In this document: piece after piece, positions 26,758 through 35,400 of the stretch
Layout: each line of letters starts with the position of its first letter
Numbering within the stretch: position 1 is the first letter of the stretch
DNA from: Rhizobiaceae bacterium
Lineage (GTDB): Bacteria > Pseudomonadota > Alphaproteobacteria > Rhizobiales > Rhizobiaceae
Direction: 5' to 3'
Length of the DNA: 64,000 nucleotides
Assembly (NCBI GenBank): GCA_014238155.1
Contig: JABABQ010000068.1
Location: forward strand, 1 to 64,000
The notes under the pieces: model-generated
The model's database searches: none
Told to the model about the DNA's origin: nothing
The model's input: only the letters and a program-made list of their open reading frames with translations
Program-made: the position numbers and the translations under genes

Positions 26758-27550
26758 CTCCAAAGCAATTGAACTGGGAAAGGCGCATATTGGCAAAAAT
26801 ATGCGGGTCTATGCGGTCGGCGATATTCACGGCTGTCTTGCCGAACTGAAAAAACTTTTCAAACTCATAAAAAAAGACCTGAGCGAGCGGCCGATCGAGA
26901 AGCACCGCATCATCTTCATCGGAGATTATGTCGACCGTGGTCCGGACTGCAAAGGCGTGATCGATTATCTTATCGATCTGCAAAAGCAAGGCGAGAATGT
27001 CACGTTCCTGCTTGGCAATCATGAAGAAAAGCTCATTCGGGTTTTCACCGATATCGACAAACGATCTATGTCCGGCTTCACCAGATATGGCGGTTTCGAG
27101 ACCCTCGCCAGCTACGGACTTCATCAGGAAACAGTTGAGAAAATCCTCGGCCAATCTCCCCGACCAAAGGACTTTGAAAAATTTTCTGCCCGCGTAAAAA
27201 AACACCTGGGCAAAACGCATGTAAGGTTCCTGTCAAAGCTGAAGACAAGCACGACCCAGGGAGACTACTTTTTCTGCCATGCCGGAATCGACCCTTCGAG
27301 AAAGTTGGACGACCAGGACGACTATGAGCTGGTCTGGATGCGTGAGCCATTCCTGTCATGGCCAAAGCCACTGCAAAAAGTTGTAGTACATGGCCACACG
27401 CCACGCAGCGCACCGGAATCTCTTCGCCACCGTATCAATGTGGATACAGGGTGCGTTTATGGCCGAATGTTAACCGCCGTCGTATTGGAAAAAAAATCCC
27501 ACCACTTTTTGCATGTCAAGGCGAAGACCAGATATCGACGGGGCGATTGA
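26750..27550 (+). CDS. Serine/threonine-type metallophosphoesterase
   Basis: A 266-residue phosphatase of the PPP / ApaH-like group. The metal-binding motifs appear in order: VGDIHGC (about residues 24-30), IGDYVDRGPD (about 58-67), LGNHEEK (about 90-96), CHAGID near 174 and VVHGHTP near 206. Bacterial relatives remove phosphate from proteins or split diadenosine tetraphosphate; the substrate here is open. ATG 26750 overlaps the lutC end and the stop overlaps the next gene (TGATG), so it is at least translationally linked on both sides. Confidence 0.88.
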   Translation: MTSSKAIELGKAHIGKNMRVYAVGDIHGCLAELKKLFKLIKKDLSERPIEKHRIIFIGDYVDRGPDCKGVIDYLIDLQKQGENVTFLLGNHEEKLIRVFTDIDKRSMSGFTRYGGFETLASYGLHQETVEKILGQSPRPKDFEKFSARVKKHLGKTHVRFLSKLKTSTTQGDYFFCHAGIDPSRKLDDQDDYELVWMREPFLSWPKPLQKVVVHGHTPRSAPESLRHRINVDTGCVYGRMLTAVVLEKKSHHFLHVKAKTRYRRGD

Positions 27551-28182
27551 TGAAACGAAGTCCTCTGCAAAACCGGGTGCATCCCGACGGCTCCATTGTT
27601 GCCACCGCCCATCGAGGTCTGTTTTATGGCAATCGCGGCGGCAAAATACACGATACGGCTTCATCAAAACTGCTTCCCAAAAGACGATGGGCCTCACGTC
27701 AATGGATCTGCTGCGTATTACGATTCAAAGACCGCAAACGCCCGCTCATGGGTACTGGTTACACAGAGCTCTTCTTTATGGACGAAGTTGCCGCGCTGGC
27801 TGCTGGTCATCGACCGTGTTTTGAATGCCGTCGCGCTGATGCAGTTCGGTTTGCCCGGGCATGGCGCAATGATGGAAGCCGTGAAACCGCTCCCGAAATG
27901 GATCGGATTCTGCACCAACAACGCCTCGACGGGAAAACCAAACGCACATTCAAAGCTGATTGGCACAAGCTCCCGGTCGGTGCCATGCTGCGCAATCAGC
28001 ATCAGATCATTGCAAAATCACCAACTGGTCCACTGCTGTGGTCGTTCAACGGTTATACGCGGCTCGCCTCAACACCTGCGGCGGTCCTCGACCAGCCTCT
28101 TGATTGTCTCACACCCCGCGCCATATTGAAGACATTGTCGAACGGTTACACGCCACACTGGCATCCATCTGCCAATTGCTGA
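27550..28182 (+). CDS. Conserved-looking CxxC protein of unknown function
   Basis: A 210-residue soluble protein, coupled to the phosphatase by a TGATG overlap. It begins with a basic segment (MKRSPLQNRVHPDGSI), has GLFYGNRGGKIHD near residue 23, and a central HRPCFECRRADAVRFARAW (about residues 88-106) whose Cys-x2-Cys could bind metal or be redox active. A further conserved-looking part is WHKLPVGAMLRNQHQI near 138. I have seen similar proteins in Hyphomicrobiales annotated only as hypothetical. No function is assigned. Confidence 0.72.
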   Translation: MKRSPLQNRVHPDGSIVATAHRGLFYGNRGGKIHDTASSKLLPKRRWASRQWICCVLRFKDRKRPLMGTGYTELFFMDEVAALAAGHRPCFECRRADAVRFARAWRNDGSRETAPEMDRILHQQRLDGKTKRTFKADWHKLPVGAMLRNQHQIIAKSPTGPLLWSFNGYTRLASTPAAVLDQPLDCLTPRAILKTLSNGYTPHWHPSANC

Positions 28183-28199
28183 AGAGAACATTACGGGCC

Positions 28200-28943
28200 A
28201 TGCCAAGATATGATTTTATCAGCCAAAGACTTTTTGTTGACCACTCCATAGGTTCCCGAAGCGTTGTCGAGCTTGACCGGACACAGTCAAATTATTTGAT
28301 CAACGTTATGCGGTTAAAAAACGGCGCACCTGTGCTGATGTTCAACGGTCGAGACGGCGAGTGGGAAGCGCGATTGCAAATATTGGGACGCAAACAGGTT
28401 GCTCTGCAAGCGGTCTCCCAAACCCGGACACAAACACCTGCCTATGATCTGCATTATCTGTTCGCTCCGCTCAAGCAGGCTCGGCTGGAATATATGGTGC
28501 AAAAGGCAGTGGAGATGGGTGCCGGAGTTCTTCAGCCGGTATTGACCCAATACAGCCAGGTCAGGAAACTCAATACCGGGCGAATGACAGCCCACGCCAT
28601 TGAGGCCGCAGAACAATGCGGAATATTGACCATTCCGCAAATCAACAGGCCAATATCATTGCCGGATATGCTGGCCGAATTTCCGACCGACAGGCAGCTG
28701 ATCTTTTGCGACGAAAGTGAAGAAAGCCAAAACCCGCTGGTCGCTCTGAGGCAAATCACTCAGGGTCCTGTATCCCTGTTGATCGGTCCGGAGGGCGGCT
28801 TCTCGCAAGACGAGCGAAGTTTGCTCAGATCCCACGCAAATGTTACTCCGATTCCTCTCGGTCCACGCGTTCTGAGAGCCGACACTGCCGCCGTTGCGGC
28901 AATCGCTGTGATACAGGCCACGATTGGCGATTGGCATGACTAA
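28200..28943 (+). CDS. rsmE: 16S rRNA (uracil-1498-N3)-methyltransferase
   Basis: A 247-residue SPOUT-class methyltransferase that modifies U1498 in the decoding region of 16S rRNA. A PUA-like N-terminal part is followed by the knotted SAM-binding C-terminal part with LLIGPEGGFSQDE (about residues 195-207) and PLGPRVLRADTAAVAA (about 219-234). ATG 28200 gives the usual length. It lies directly upstream of gshA, a pairing common in Hyphomicrobiales. Confidence 0.94.
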   Translation: MPRYDFISQRLFVDHSIGSRSVVELDRTQSNYLINVMRLKNGAPVLMFNGRDGEWEARLQILGRKQVALQAVSQTRTQTPAYDLHYLFAPLKQARLEYMVQKAVEMGAGVLQPVLTQYSQVRKLNTGRMTAHAIEAAEQCGILTIPQINRPISLPDMLAEFPTDRQLIFCDESEESQNPLVALRQITQGPVSLLIGPEGGFSQDERSLLRSHANVTPIPLGPRVLRADTAAVAAIAVIQATIGDWHD

Positions 28944-29037
28944 CTTGCAAAACTTACCGATAGTTTCAATTTTCCACTTGCACAACATGACCAGTCGCTT
29001 GTAGCGATTTGGTAAGAGACCAATTGGAGCCTGTCTC

Positions 29038-30399
29038 ATGGCCCGCGACACAGTTGACACCACGCCGCTTGAAACACGAGAACAGCTGCTTTCCGCTCTG
29101 GAAGGGGGATGCAAGCCAAAGGATCAGTGGCTCATCGGTACTGAACATGAAAAATTCGGTTTTTATAAAACGGATTTCTCCCCCGTTCCTTATGAAGGTG
29201 AAACCGGTATCCGCGCGCTGCTGGAAGGCATGCAGAATAAAACCGGATGGGATCCGATCATTGATGCGGGCAACATTATCGGATTGGTGGCAAACGATGG
29301 TAGGGGAGCCATATCTCTGGAACCAGGCGGTCAGTTTGAATTGTCGGGAGCGCCGCTCAAAACGATTCACGAAACCTGTCGGGAATCAAATCGTCACCTG
29401 GCCCAATTGCGCGAAGTCTCCGAACCCCTGGGCATGGGATTTCTCGGACTAGGCGGCAGCCCTAAATGGAGCTTTGCCCAAACCCCGCAAATGCCGAAAA
29501 GCCGTTATGACATCATGCGGGCCTACATGCCAAAGGTCGGCAGCCATGGCCTCGACATGATGCATCGTACCTGCACGATTCAGGTTAATTTGGATTTTTC
29601 ATCCGAAGACGATATGCGCACCAAAATGCAGGTGTCTACCAAATTACAGGCTGTCGCTTCAGCCCTGTTCGCCAATTCACCATTCACGGAAGGGCAACCG
29701 AACGGTTTGCTGTCCTGGCGTTCGGAAATCTGGAGAGACACCGACAACCAGCGCGCCGGCCTGCATCAATTCATGATTGAAGACAGTTTCGGTTTTGAAA
29801 AATATGTCGACTGGGCACTCAATTGCCCGATGTATTTCATCATGCGCAGCGGCACTTATCTGGACTGCACCCACATCACATTCCAGCAGTTTATAGATGG
29901 AGCGATAGAGGGAGAAGTCGCCAATGAAGGGGATTGGACGAATCATCTGGGCACGCTATTTCCCGATGTTCGCCTGAAAAAATTCCTGGAGATGCGTGGA
30001 GCAGATGGCGGTCCCTGGCGGCGTATATGTGCCTTGCCGGCGCTTTGGGTTGGCTTGCTATACGATGGTTCGGCGCTAGCCGACGCTAAAACAATGACCG
30101 ATGAATTGTCATTTGAAGATGTGCGCGCCATGCGTGATGCTGTACCAACATTGGGTTTGAACGCACCTGCTGGCGGCCGTACCGTGCTGGAACTGGCTCG
30201 CGACGCCCTGCAAATATCCCATAAGGGCCTGACTGCCCGGGGGGAAATGAATGATATGGATGTTGACGAAAACCATTTTCTCGCTCCTCTCGACGAAGTC
30301 GCAGCATTGGGCGAAACACAGGCAGAACGTCTGCTCAAACAGTTTAGCAGTAACTGGGACGGCGACATCGACCATATTTTTGAGGAATATGCCTATTGA
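29038..30399 (+). CDS. gshA: Glutamate-cysteine ligase, alphaproteobacterial/plant type
   Basis: A 453-residue enzyme joining glutamate and cysteine, the first step of glutathione synthesis. WLIGTEHEKFGFY (about residues 31-43), SLEPGGQFELSGAPL near 96 and the central MHRTCTIQVNLDFSSE near 180 are typical of the group shared by alphaproteobacteria and plants, which differs from E. coli GshA. Start ATG 29038. The downstream GFA gene overlaps its stop by four bases. Confidence 0.93.
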   Translation: MARDTVDTTPLETREQLLSALEGGCKPKDQWLIGTEHEKFGFYKTDFSPVPYEGETGIRALLEGMQNKTGWDPIIDAGNIIGLVANDGRGAISLEPGGQFELSGAPLKTIHETCRESNRHLAQLREVSEPLGMGFLGLGGSPKWSFAQTPQMPKSRYDIMRAYMPKVGSHGLDMMHRTCTIQVNLDFSSEDDMRTKMQVSTKLQAVASALFANSPFTEGQPNGLLSWRSEIWRDTDNQRAGLHQFMIEDSFGFEKYVDWALNCPMYFIMRSGTYLDCTHITFQQFIDGAIEGEVANEGDWTNHLGTLFPDVRLKKFLEMRGADGGPWRRICALPALWVGLLYDGSALADAKTMTDELSFEDVRAMRDAVPTLGLNAPAGGRTVLELARDALQISHKGLTARGEMNDMDVDENHFLAPLDEVAALGETQAERLLKQFSSNWDGDIDHIFEEYAY

Positions 30400-30809
30400 A
30401 ACCGGTCCTGCCAGCAAATGGTCGATGCCTGTGCGGTGAGGTAACCTATACCTGCAAGGCGCCTCCCCTGTGGACCGCCTATTGCCATTGCAAAAGCTGC
30501 CGGTTGAACACTGCCTCCCCGGTGACAGCCTATTTCGGCATGGCTGGTGGCGCCTGGGCATGGACCGGACAACTTCCACAATTATTCGACCGCAATCCCG
30601 GCGTGCGTAGATACTTTTGCAGTTCCTGCGGCACGCCCGTCGCTTACGAAGCCGACAAATATCCCGACGAAACCCACTTTTACACTGCCGCATTGGATGA
30701 CAGCTCCGGATTTGAACCCAGGGGGCATGTCAATTTTGGTGAACATCTGGAGTGGTTTGATACCCAAGATACGCTCAATCGGATGAACACCACAGCCGGT
30801 ACGGATTGA
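30396..30809 (+). CDS. GFA-family zinc protein
   Basis: A 137-residue protein of the glutathione-dependent formaldehyde-activating (GFA/CENP-V) family. Zinc-ligand motifs are visible: GRCLCGEVTYTC near residue 9, YCHCKSCR near 29 and FCSSCGTP near 73. It starts at TTG 30396, overlapping the gshA stop; no ATG exists before the domain. Most GFA proteins have no proven activity, but translational coupling to gshA suggests a glutathione-linked role. Confidence 0.85.
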   Translation: MKPVLPANGRCLCGEVTYTCKAPPLWTAYCHCKSCRLNTASPVTAYFGMAGGAWAWTGQLPQLFDRNPGVRRYFCSSCGTPVAYEADKYPDETHFYTAALDDSSGFEPRGHVNFGEHLEWFDTQDTLNRMNTTAGTD

Positions 30810-30976
30810 TTTTTCGCAACCGACGATGGTCGCTCAAAGGCGACGGCCATCATAGTCTGCGAATAATTGAGTGGCGATTTCGGCTTTGGTTGCAGACAAT
30901 TGTGCATTCGAAATACAACATTGATCCTGCTGCACGCAACTGTCATGCTGCTAATTCAGGCGATAAGGAGTTTAAG

Positions 30977-32014
30977 ATGAATCTTACCCAGCTTCTGGTT
31001 ACCCAAGACAATGTTGATGAAATCAGCACCAGATTTGGATTGACTGAAGAACAGACATTGGAAGCCATGGCAGCGGTCATACCGGCCTTTTCGGAGGGAC
31101 TCAAACGACAAACAGGCACGCCTCAAAATGCCGCAAGATTTATCGAGGCTCTGGCATCTGGCCGTCATGCCCAATACGCCAACGATCCCGGATCAGCGAT
31201 TGGAGAAGGCGGCATGCAAGAGGGCAATGCAATTCTTGGCCACTTGTTCGGCAACAAGCAGGTCAGTCGCGCCGTTGCCAAACAGGCCGCCGCGGAGACC
31301 GGCATCAGCGACCGCATGTTCAAAAACCTGTTGCCAGCCATGGCATCGATGGTGATGGGATCGTTGTTCAAGGGCGCAACCAACAACAACGTTGCACCTG
31401 CCGCGCCAAGCTCAGCGGGCGGACTGGGCGATCTGCTGGGGGATGCCCTGTCGGGCGGCGACAACGGCGACAACGGCGACGAAACGGCCCGCGACAGTGG
31501 TGGTGGCGGGATACTGGGCCAGATCATTGAAGGCCTGGCAGGCGGTTTGCTTGCAGGTGCAGGAAGTGCCACCAAACGCAGGCGCAGCCCGACGAGACGC
31601 CGCAGAACACAACAACCAGGATCTCTGGAAGATCTCCTTGGAAACATCTTGGGTGGTGGAACAACAAGGAAACGTCGGCGAAGCAAAACGACCAGTTCCA
31701 GATCAAAACCAGCGCCTCGCCGCCGTCGGCGTAGCAGCGGTGGCAACACAAATTCCGGTGGCGGTATGCTGGACGGTCTGCTTGATGAATTCCTCGGTGG
31801 TGGAAACACTCAATCCCGTTCGCGACGTCAACCGCCGAATACAACTCCCATGCCTTCACCAAGACGGCGAACCAGACGCGCTCCGCCAGCAGACCAGTCG
31901 ACCGGTGGAGGGTTAGGTGATATTTTTGGAGACTTTTTGGAACCGGGTGGAAATTCCAGCGCCAAACAACGTCGTCAAACCGGTAGTATTTTTGACGAGT
32001 TTCTGGAGGGCTGA
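30977..32014 (+). CDS. DUF937 protein with repeated C-terminal amphipathic motifs
   Basis: A 345-residue protein. ATG 30977 follows AAGGAGT. Residues 1-135 resemble DUF937: helical, with FIEALASGRHAQYANDP and EGNAILGHLFGNKQVSRAVA. The rest is low complexity: about six copies of a short hydrophobic/acidic motif, GGLGDLLGDALSGG, GGILGQIIEGLAGG, SLEDLLGNILGGG, GMLDGLLDEFLGGG, GGLGDIFGDFLEPGG and SIFDEFLEG, separated by Arg/Lys-rich linkers such as KRRRSPTRRRR. The layout suggests multivalent binding or self-assembly, which is inference. Function unknown. Confidence 0.75.
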   Translation: MNLTQLLVTQDNVDEISTRFGLTEEQTLEAMAAVIPAFSEGLKRQTGTPQNAARFIEALASGRHAQYANDPGSAIGEGGMQEGNAILGHLFGNKQVSRAVAKQAAAETGISDRMFKNLLPAMASMVMGSLFKGATNNNVAPAAPSSAGGLGDLLGDALSGGDNGDNGDETARDSGGGGILGQIIEGLAGGLLAGAGSATKRRRSPTRRRRTQQPGSLEDLLGNILGGGTTRKRRRSKTTSSRSKPAPRRRRRSSGGNTNSGGGMLDGLLDEFLGGGNTQSRSRRQPPNTTPMPSPRRRTRRAPPADQSTGGGLGDIFGDFLEPGGNSSAKQRRQTGSIFDEFLEG

Positions 32015-32032
32015 TCAGTCTTCGGTCAGATA

Positions 32033-32075
32033 AAATCCGGCGCTGCCTGGCTCTAGGACAGGCAGCGCCGGATTT
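32033..32075. terminator. Perfect 17-bp hairpin, terminator-like
   Basis: AAATCCGGCGCTGCCTG pairs perfectly with CAGGCAGCGCCGGATTT around a nine-base loop. On the minus strand it is followed by TTTTATCTG, fitting termination of the DUF1127 transcript; it also lies 19 bp after the DUF937 stop and may work in both directions. Confidence 0.7.
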
Positions 32076-32156
32076 GGAATTTCAGAGATCTGGGCGACGT
32101 GCAGGCTGTTGGGCCAATATGAATATTGCGCTTCAACAATCTTAACCAGTTTGCCT

Positions 32157-32426
32157 TTACAGGCGACTTGATTGGCGCGCCCAAAAACGACGACGCGCTG
32201 CCAAAGCGCGCAAATGAAGCGACGCATCTCCTTTGAAGGACAGCGCTTCACGAACATCGCCGCGTGAAATACCCATATCCATCAACGCCCAGTCTTCCTG
32301 TTTCAGCAATTTAGCAATTTCACGCCGTTTCTGGTGACGGCGCGCCCATTTTTTGGCAGCGCGTATCAGGTCCTGTGGGCCCGGAACAAGGATTGAAGTT
32401 CTTGTGCTTTGTTCGGTGTAGGCCAT
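32157..32426 (-). CDS. DUF1127 small protein
   Basis: An 89-residue basic protein with a C-terminal DUF1127 (YjiS-like) domain: RRHQKRREIAKLLKQEDWAL then MDMGISRGDVREAL (about residues 31-64). ATG 32426 is preceded by GGAGAAAG. Small DUF1127 proteins in alphaproteobacteria have been linked to RNA binding and to phosphate or carbon metabolism, but this member is untested. It is divergent from a LysR gene 117 bp away, so the regulator may control it. Confidence 0.85.
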   Translation of the reverse strand: MAYTEQSTRTSILVPGPQDLIRAAKKWARRHQKRREIAKLLKQEDWALMDMGISRGDVREALSFKGDASLHLRALAARRRFWARQSSRL

Positions 32427-32543
32427 CGTCTTTCTCCGTGTTTGATGAGGCAACAGGACCTATATGGTTGTCCATGATGCATTTGACCAACGAATGTTAT
32501 TCATGCTATCCATCAATATCTTTGATGAGTAGGAATTTACCTC

Positions 32544-33512
32544 ATGTACTCACTCGACACCGATCAATTACGAACATTTTTGGCTGTAGAACAGACACTT
32601 AGCTTCACGCAGGCTGCTGATATCGTTCACAAGACCCAGTCTGCTGTCTCCATGCAGATCAAAAAACTCGAAGAAAATGTCGGCAAACCGTTATTTCACA
32701 GGCTTGGCCGTTCGATTGAGTTGACTGACGATGGTCACAAGCTGGTGGGCCATGCCCGCGAAATCATCGAAGCCTCCAATCGGGCCATGGCTGCCTTTGA
32801 CGAAGAAGCGTTGCGCGGAAGTGTTTATCTGGGCACTGCGGATGATTACGCAGAACGGTTTTTGCCGGTCATTTTGGCCGGATTCTCAGAGTCAAATCCG
32901 TTGGTGGAGGTCAGTGTTGTTTGTGAAAGCACCTATGGATTGCGCCAGCGCATCAAATCCGGCGAACTCGATGTTGCCATTGTCACCCATAACGAGGCCC
33001 GTGAACATTCCGAGCTGATCCGTCATGAACCCTTGTTGTGGGTCACTTCAGCGCGCCACAATACCCACAAGATGGATCCGCTGCCCCTGGCGCTTGGCAG
33101 TCCCCAATGTGTTTGGCGGCAAACAGCCATGGAGGCGTTGGAAGAGAAAAGCCGTGACCATCGCGTGCTCTATACAAGCTCTTCTGCCGCGGTGGTTGGT
33201 GCCGCAGCGTTGGCCGGGCTTGCCGTGGCGATACAGCCAGAATCCGCCCTGCGACCCGGTATGCGTGTGCTGACCGAGCGCGATGGGTTCCCTACTCTTC
33301 CCCACGCTGAAATCGGCCTGTTGCGAGGCCGGCGGGAGACCAATGCCGTCACTGAGGCGTTGATCAACCATATCCGCCATAGTCTCGAATGCATGTCGGT
33401 CCCCGACTACTCCATTTCTCCCACAACCGACCAGCTGGATTCAATTGCATACCCTCCCAGACTGACACCAATACCCGACATGGCCTTGCGGAAAACTGCG
33501 GTGAATAGTTAG
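32544..33512 (+). CDS. LysR-family transcriptional regulator
   Basis: A 322-residue regulator. Residues 6-65 are the winged HTH (LRTFLAVEQTLSFTQAADIV then KTQSAVSMQIKKLEENVG), followed by a substrate-binding-protein-like effector domain (about residues 92-295) with cysteines at 127 and 189. Its effector is not evident. The divergent DUF1127 gene is a likely target. Resemblance to the rhizobial redox regulator LsrB is possible given gshA nearby, but I could not confirm matching sensor cysteines. Confidence 0.88.
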   Translation: MYSLDTDQLRTFLAVEQTLSFTQAADIVHKTQSAVSMQIKKLEENVGKPLFHRLGRSIELTDDGHKLVGHAREIIEASNRAMAAFDEEALRGSVYLGTADDYAERFLPVILAGFSESNPLVEVSVVCESTYGLRQRIKSGELDVAIVTHNEAREHSELIRHEPLLWVTSARHNTHKMDPLPLALGSPQCVWRQTAMEALEEKSRDHRVLYTSSSAAVVGAAALAGLAVAIQPESALRPGMRVLTERDGFPTLPHAEIGLLRGRRETNAVTEALINHIRHSLECMSVPDYSISPTTDQLDSIAYPPRLTPIPDMALRKTAVNS

Positions 33513-33539
33513 CTCGACCGATGGACCATTGAACTCAGC

Positions 33540-34982
33540 ATGGTAGAAGATGAAATGAGCAGATCCGGTTCCCCCTCGCCGCCTTCCAACGCCCTTGAGG
33601 TGACGGTCACAGAACTGTCCAGCAAGCTTAAAAAAACCGTAGAAGACACGTTTGGATATGTTCGGGTTCGTGGCGAAATATCCGGGTTCCGGGGACCGCA
33701 TTCTTCCGGGCATTGCTATTTTTCGCTGAAAGATGAGCGCGCGCGCCTGGAAGCTGTCATCTGGCGTGGTCAGGCAGCAAAGCTCAAACACATGCCGGAA
33801 GAAGGTCTGGAGGTCGTGGCCTCTGGTAAATTGACGACTTATCCGGGCTCGTCGAAATACCAGATTGTTATCGACAATCTGGAACCGGCTGGCGCAGGTG
33901 CATTGATAGCACTGCTTGAAGAACGTCGCAAAAAACTGGCCGCTGAAGGCCTGTTTGAACCAGATCGCAAACAGTTATTACCGTTTATGCCAAAAGTGAT
34001 CGGTGTGATTACGTCGCCGACGGGCGCCGTCATTCGCGATATATTGCACCGTATCAGCGACCGCTTCCCGGTTCATGTGATCGTCTGGCCGGTGCGTGTG
34101 CAAGGCGAATCGTCAGGTCGCGAAGTCGCAAACGGTGTATTTCAGTTCAATCAATTGCCGGAAGACGGGCCACTGCCCAGACCCGATTTGATCATCGTCG
34201 CACGCGGTGGTGGTTCGCTGGAGGATTTGTGGGGGTTTAATGACGAGGCGCTGGTCAGAGCGACTGCCAGTTCGATGATCCCGCTGATTTCAGCTGTCGG
34301 CCATGAGACGGATTGGACGTTGATTGATCATGCCGCGGACTGGCGCGCTCCAACACCAACGGCAGCAGCGGAAAAAGCTGTTCCGGTAAAGGCTGACCTT
34401 GAGGCACAAATTGCCGATCTTGGTGCACGGTTGAGGGGAAGTATAAGCCGTCTCTCAACCAAGCACCGGTCTGAGCTGCGAGCACTCTCCAGAGGATTGA
34501 AAACACCTGATAATTTACTGGCATTGCCGCGACGACAGTTTGACGAGGCCAGTGGACGGCTAAATCGCAGCCTGGTGATCAGAGTAGACAGGGCGCGCAG
34601 CAGATTTGTTCAGGGGGGTGGTCGCCTGTCGCCCCATAGCCTGACCCGTCTGCTGAACCATAATCGCGAACGATATTCTGCCTTAGCTCCACAATTGTCG
34701 AGGCGCATTGAAAGCCGATTAACGTCGAGCGCCGAAAAATTTGAACGCAATACTCGCCTGCTTAAATCCTTGTCCTATCAGAGTGTTCTGGATCGTGGAT
34801 ATGCGGTTATCCGCAATGCAAAGAACGCACCACTCACCGGCATCAAGTCGGTCAAAACTGGCAGCAATTTGACAATTGAGATGGGTGATGGTCGTTTGCA
34901 GGTGGTTGCGGCACAAAAATCCATCAACCCAAAAACAGTTTCAAAAACATCCCCTGCAAAAGATCAGGGCTCACTGTTTTAG
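33540..34982 (+). CDS. xseA: Exodeoxyribonuclease VII large subunit
   Basis: A 480-residue nuclease subunit that with XseB degrades single-stranded DNA. The N-terminal OB fold contains [20 protein letters not shown] (about residues 41-60). The catalytic domain has [20 protein letters not shown] (about 157-176), [20 protein letters not shown] (about 219-238) and [20 protein letters not shown] (about 250-269), then a long coiled coil. Start ATG 33540 or Met6. xseB is not in this window. Confidence 0.94.
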   Translation: MVEDEMSRSGSPSPPSNALEVTVTELSSKLKKTVEDTFGYVRVRGEISGFRGPHSSGHCYFSLKDERARLEAVIWRGQAAKLKHMPEEGLEVVASGKLTTYPGSSKYQIVIDNLEPAGAGALIALLEERRKKLAAEGLFEPDRKQLLPFMPKVIGVITSPTGAVIRDILHRISDRFPVHVIVWPVRVQGESSGREVANGVFQFNQLPEDGPLPRPDLIIVARGGGSLEDLWGFNDEALVRATASSMIPLISAVGHETDWTLIDHAADWRAPTPTAAAEKAVPVKADLEAQIADLGARLRGSISRLSTKHRSELRALSRGLKTPDNLLALPRRQFDEASGRLNRSLVIRVDRARSRFVQGGGRLSPHSLTRLLNHNRERYSALAPQLSRRIESRLTSSAEKFERNTRLLKSLSYQSVLDRGYAVIRNAKNAPLTGIKSVKTGSNLTIEMGDGRLQVVAAQKSINPKTVSKTSPAKDQGSLF

Positions 34983-35047
34983 CAGCTTTTTCTTCGATTT
35001 TCCCATGGTCCATTTGTCGACCAGATTGAGCCGAAAGGGATAGAAAA

Positions 35048-35124
35048 TGGTACGGCTGGAAGGAGTTGAACCATCGACCTCTGGCGCCACAAGCCAGCGC
35101 TCTAACCTACTGAGCTACAGCCGC
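35048..35124 (-). tRNA. tRNA-His (GTG), A73 type
   Basis: 77 nt on the minus strand including encoded CCA. The cloverleaf: acceptor GCGGCTG / CAGCCGT, D stem GCTC / GAGC, anticodon stem CTGGC / GCCAG with loop TTGTGGC (anticodon GTG), T loop TTCAACT. The discriminator is A73 and the first pair is G1-U72, so the G-1:C73 identity pair of most tRNA-His is absent, as known for many alphaproteobacteria. The T stem GATGG / CCTTC has a U-U mismatch in its middle. Confidence 0.93.
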
Positions 35125-35400
35125 ACATTTCTAGCCCGCCAATTTGGCGAAGCACGCGTGTCATAAGACCAAATTGCATCAGGAGCAAGTCTGATCATGA
35201 CGTGATGATCGGCATTTTCGAGATAATTCAGCGGTTGGGACGTTCCCTGCAGATTAACTTTGAATTCGGAAAGTTGGCCAGTCCCGATCAAGTATGTGGA
35301 TTGTACCTGCAAAAACCTGTATTTACACTTTGTTAACAAATTCCGGGCCTCTGGGTGCACCCCGTGACTTGCAAAAGCTACCCAAAACGAATGGTTGAGT

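Noticed and set aside
32015-32257. 80-codon minus-strand frame beside DUF1127
   Set aside because: Its only ATG lies inside the well-supported DUF1127 gene in another frame, and it crosses a perfect terminator-like hairpin; kept only as a finding.
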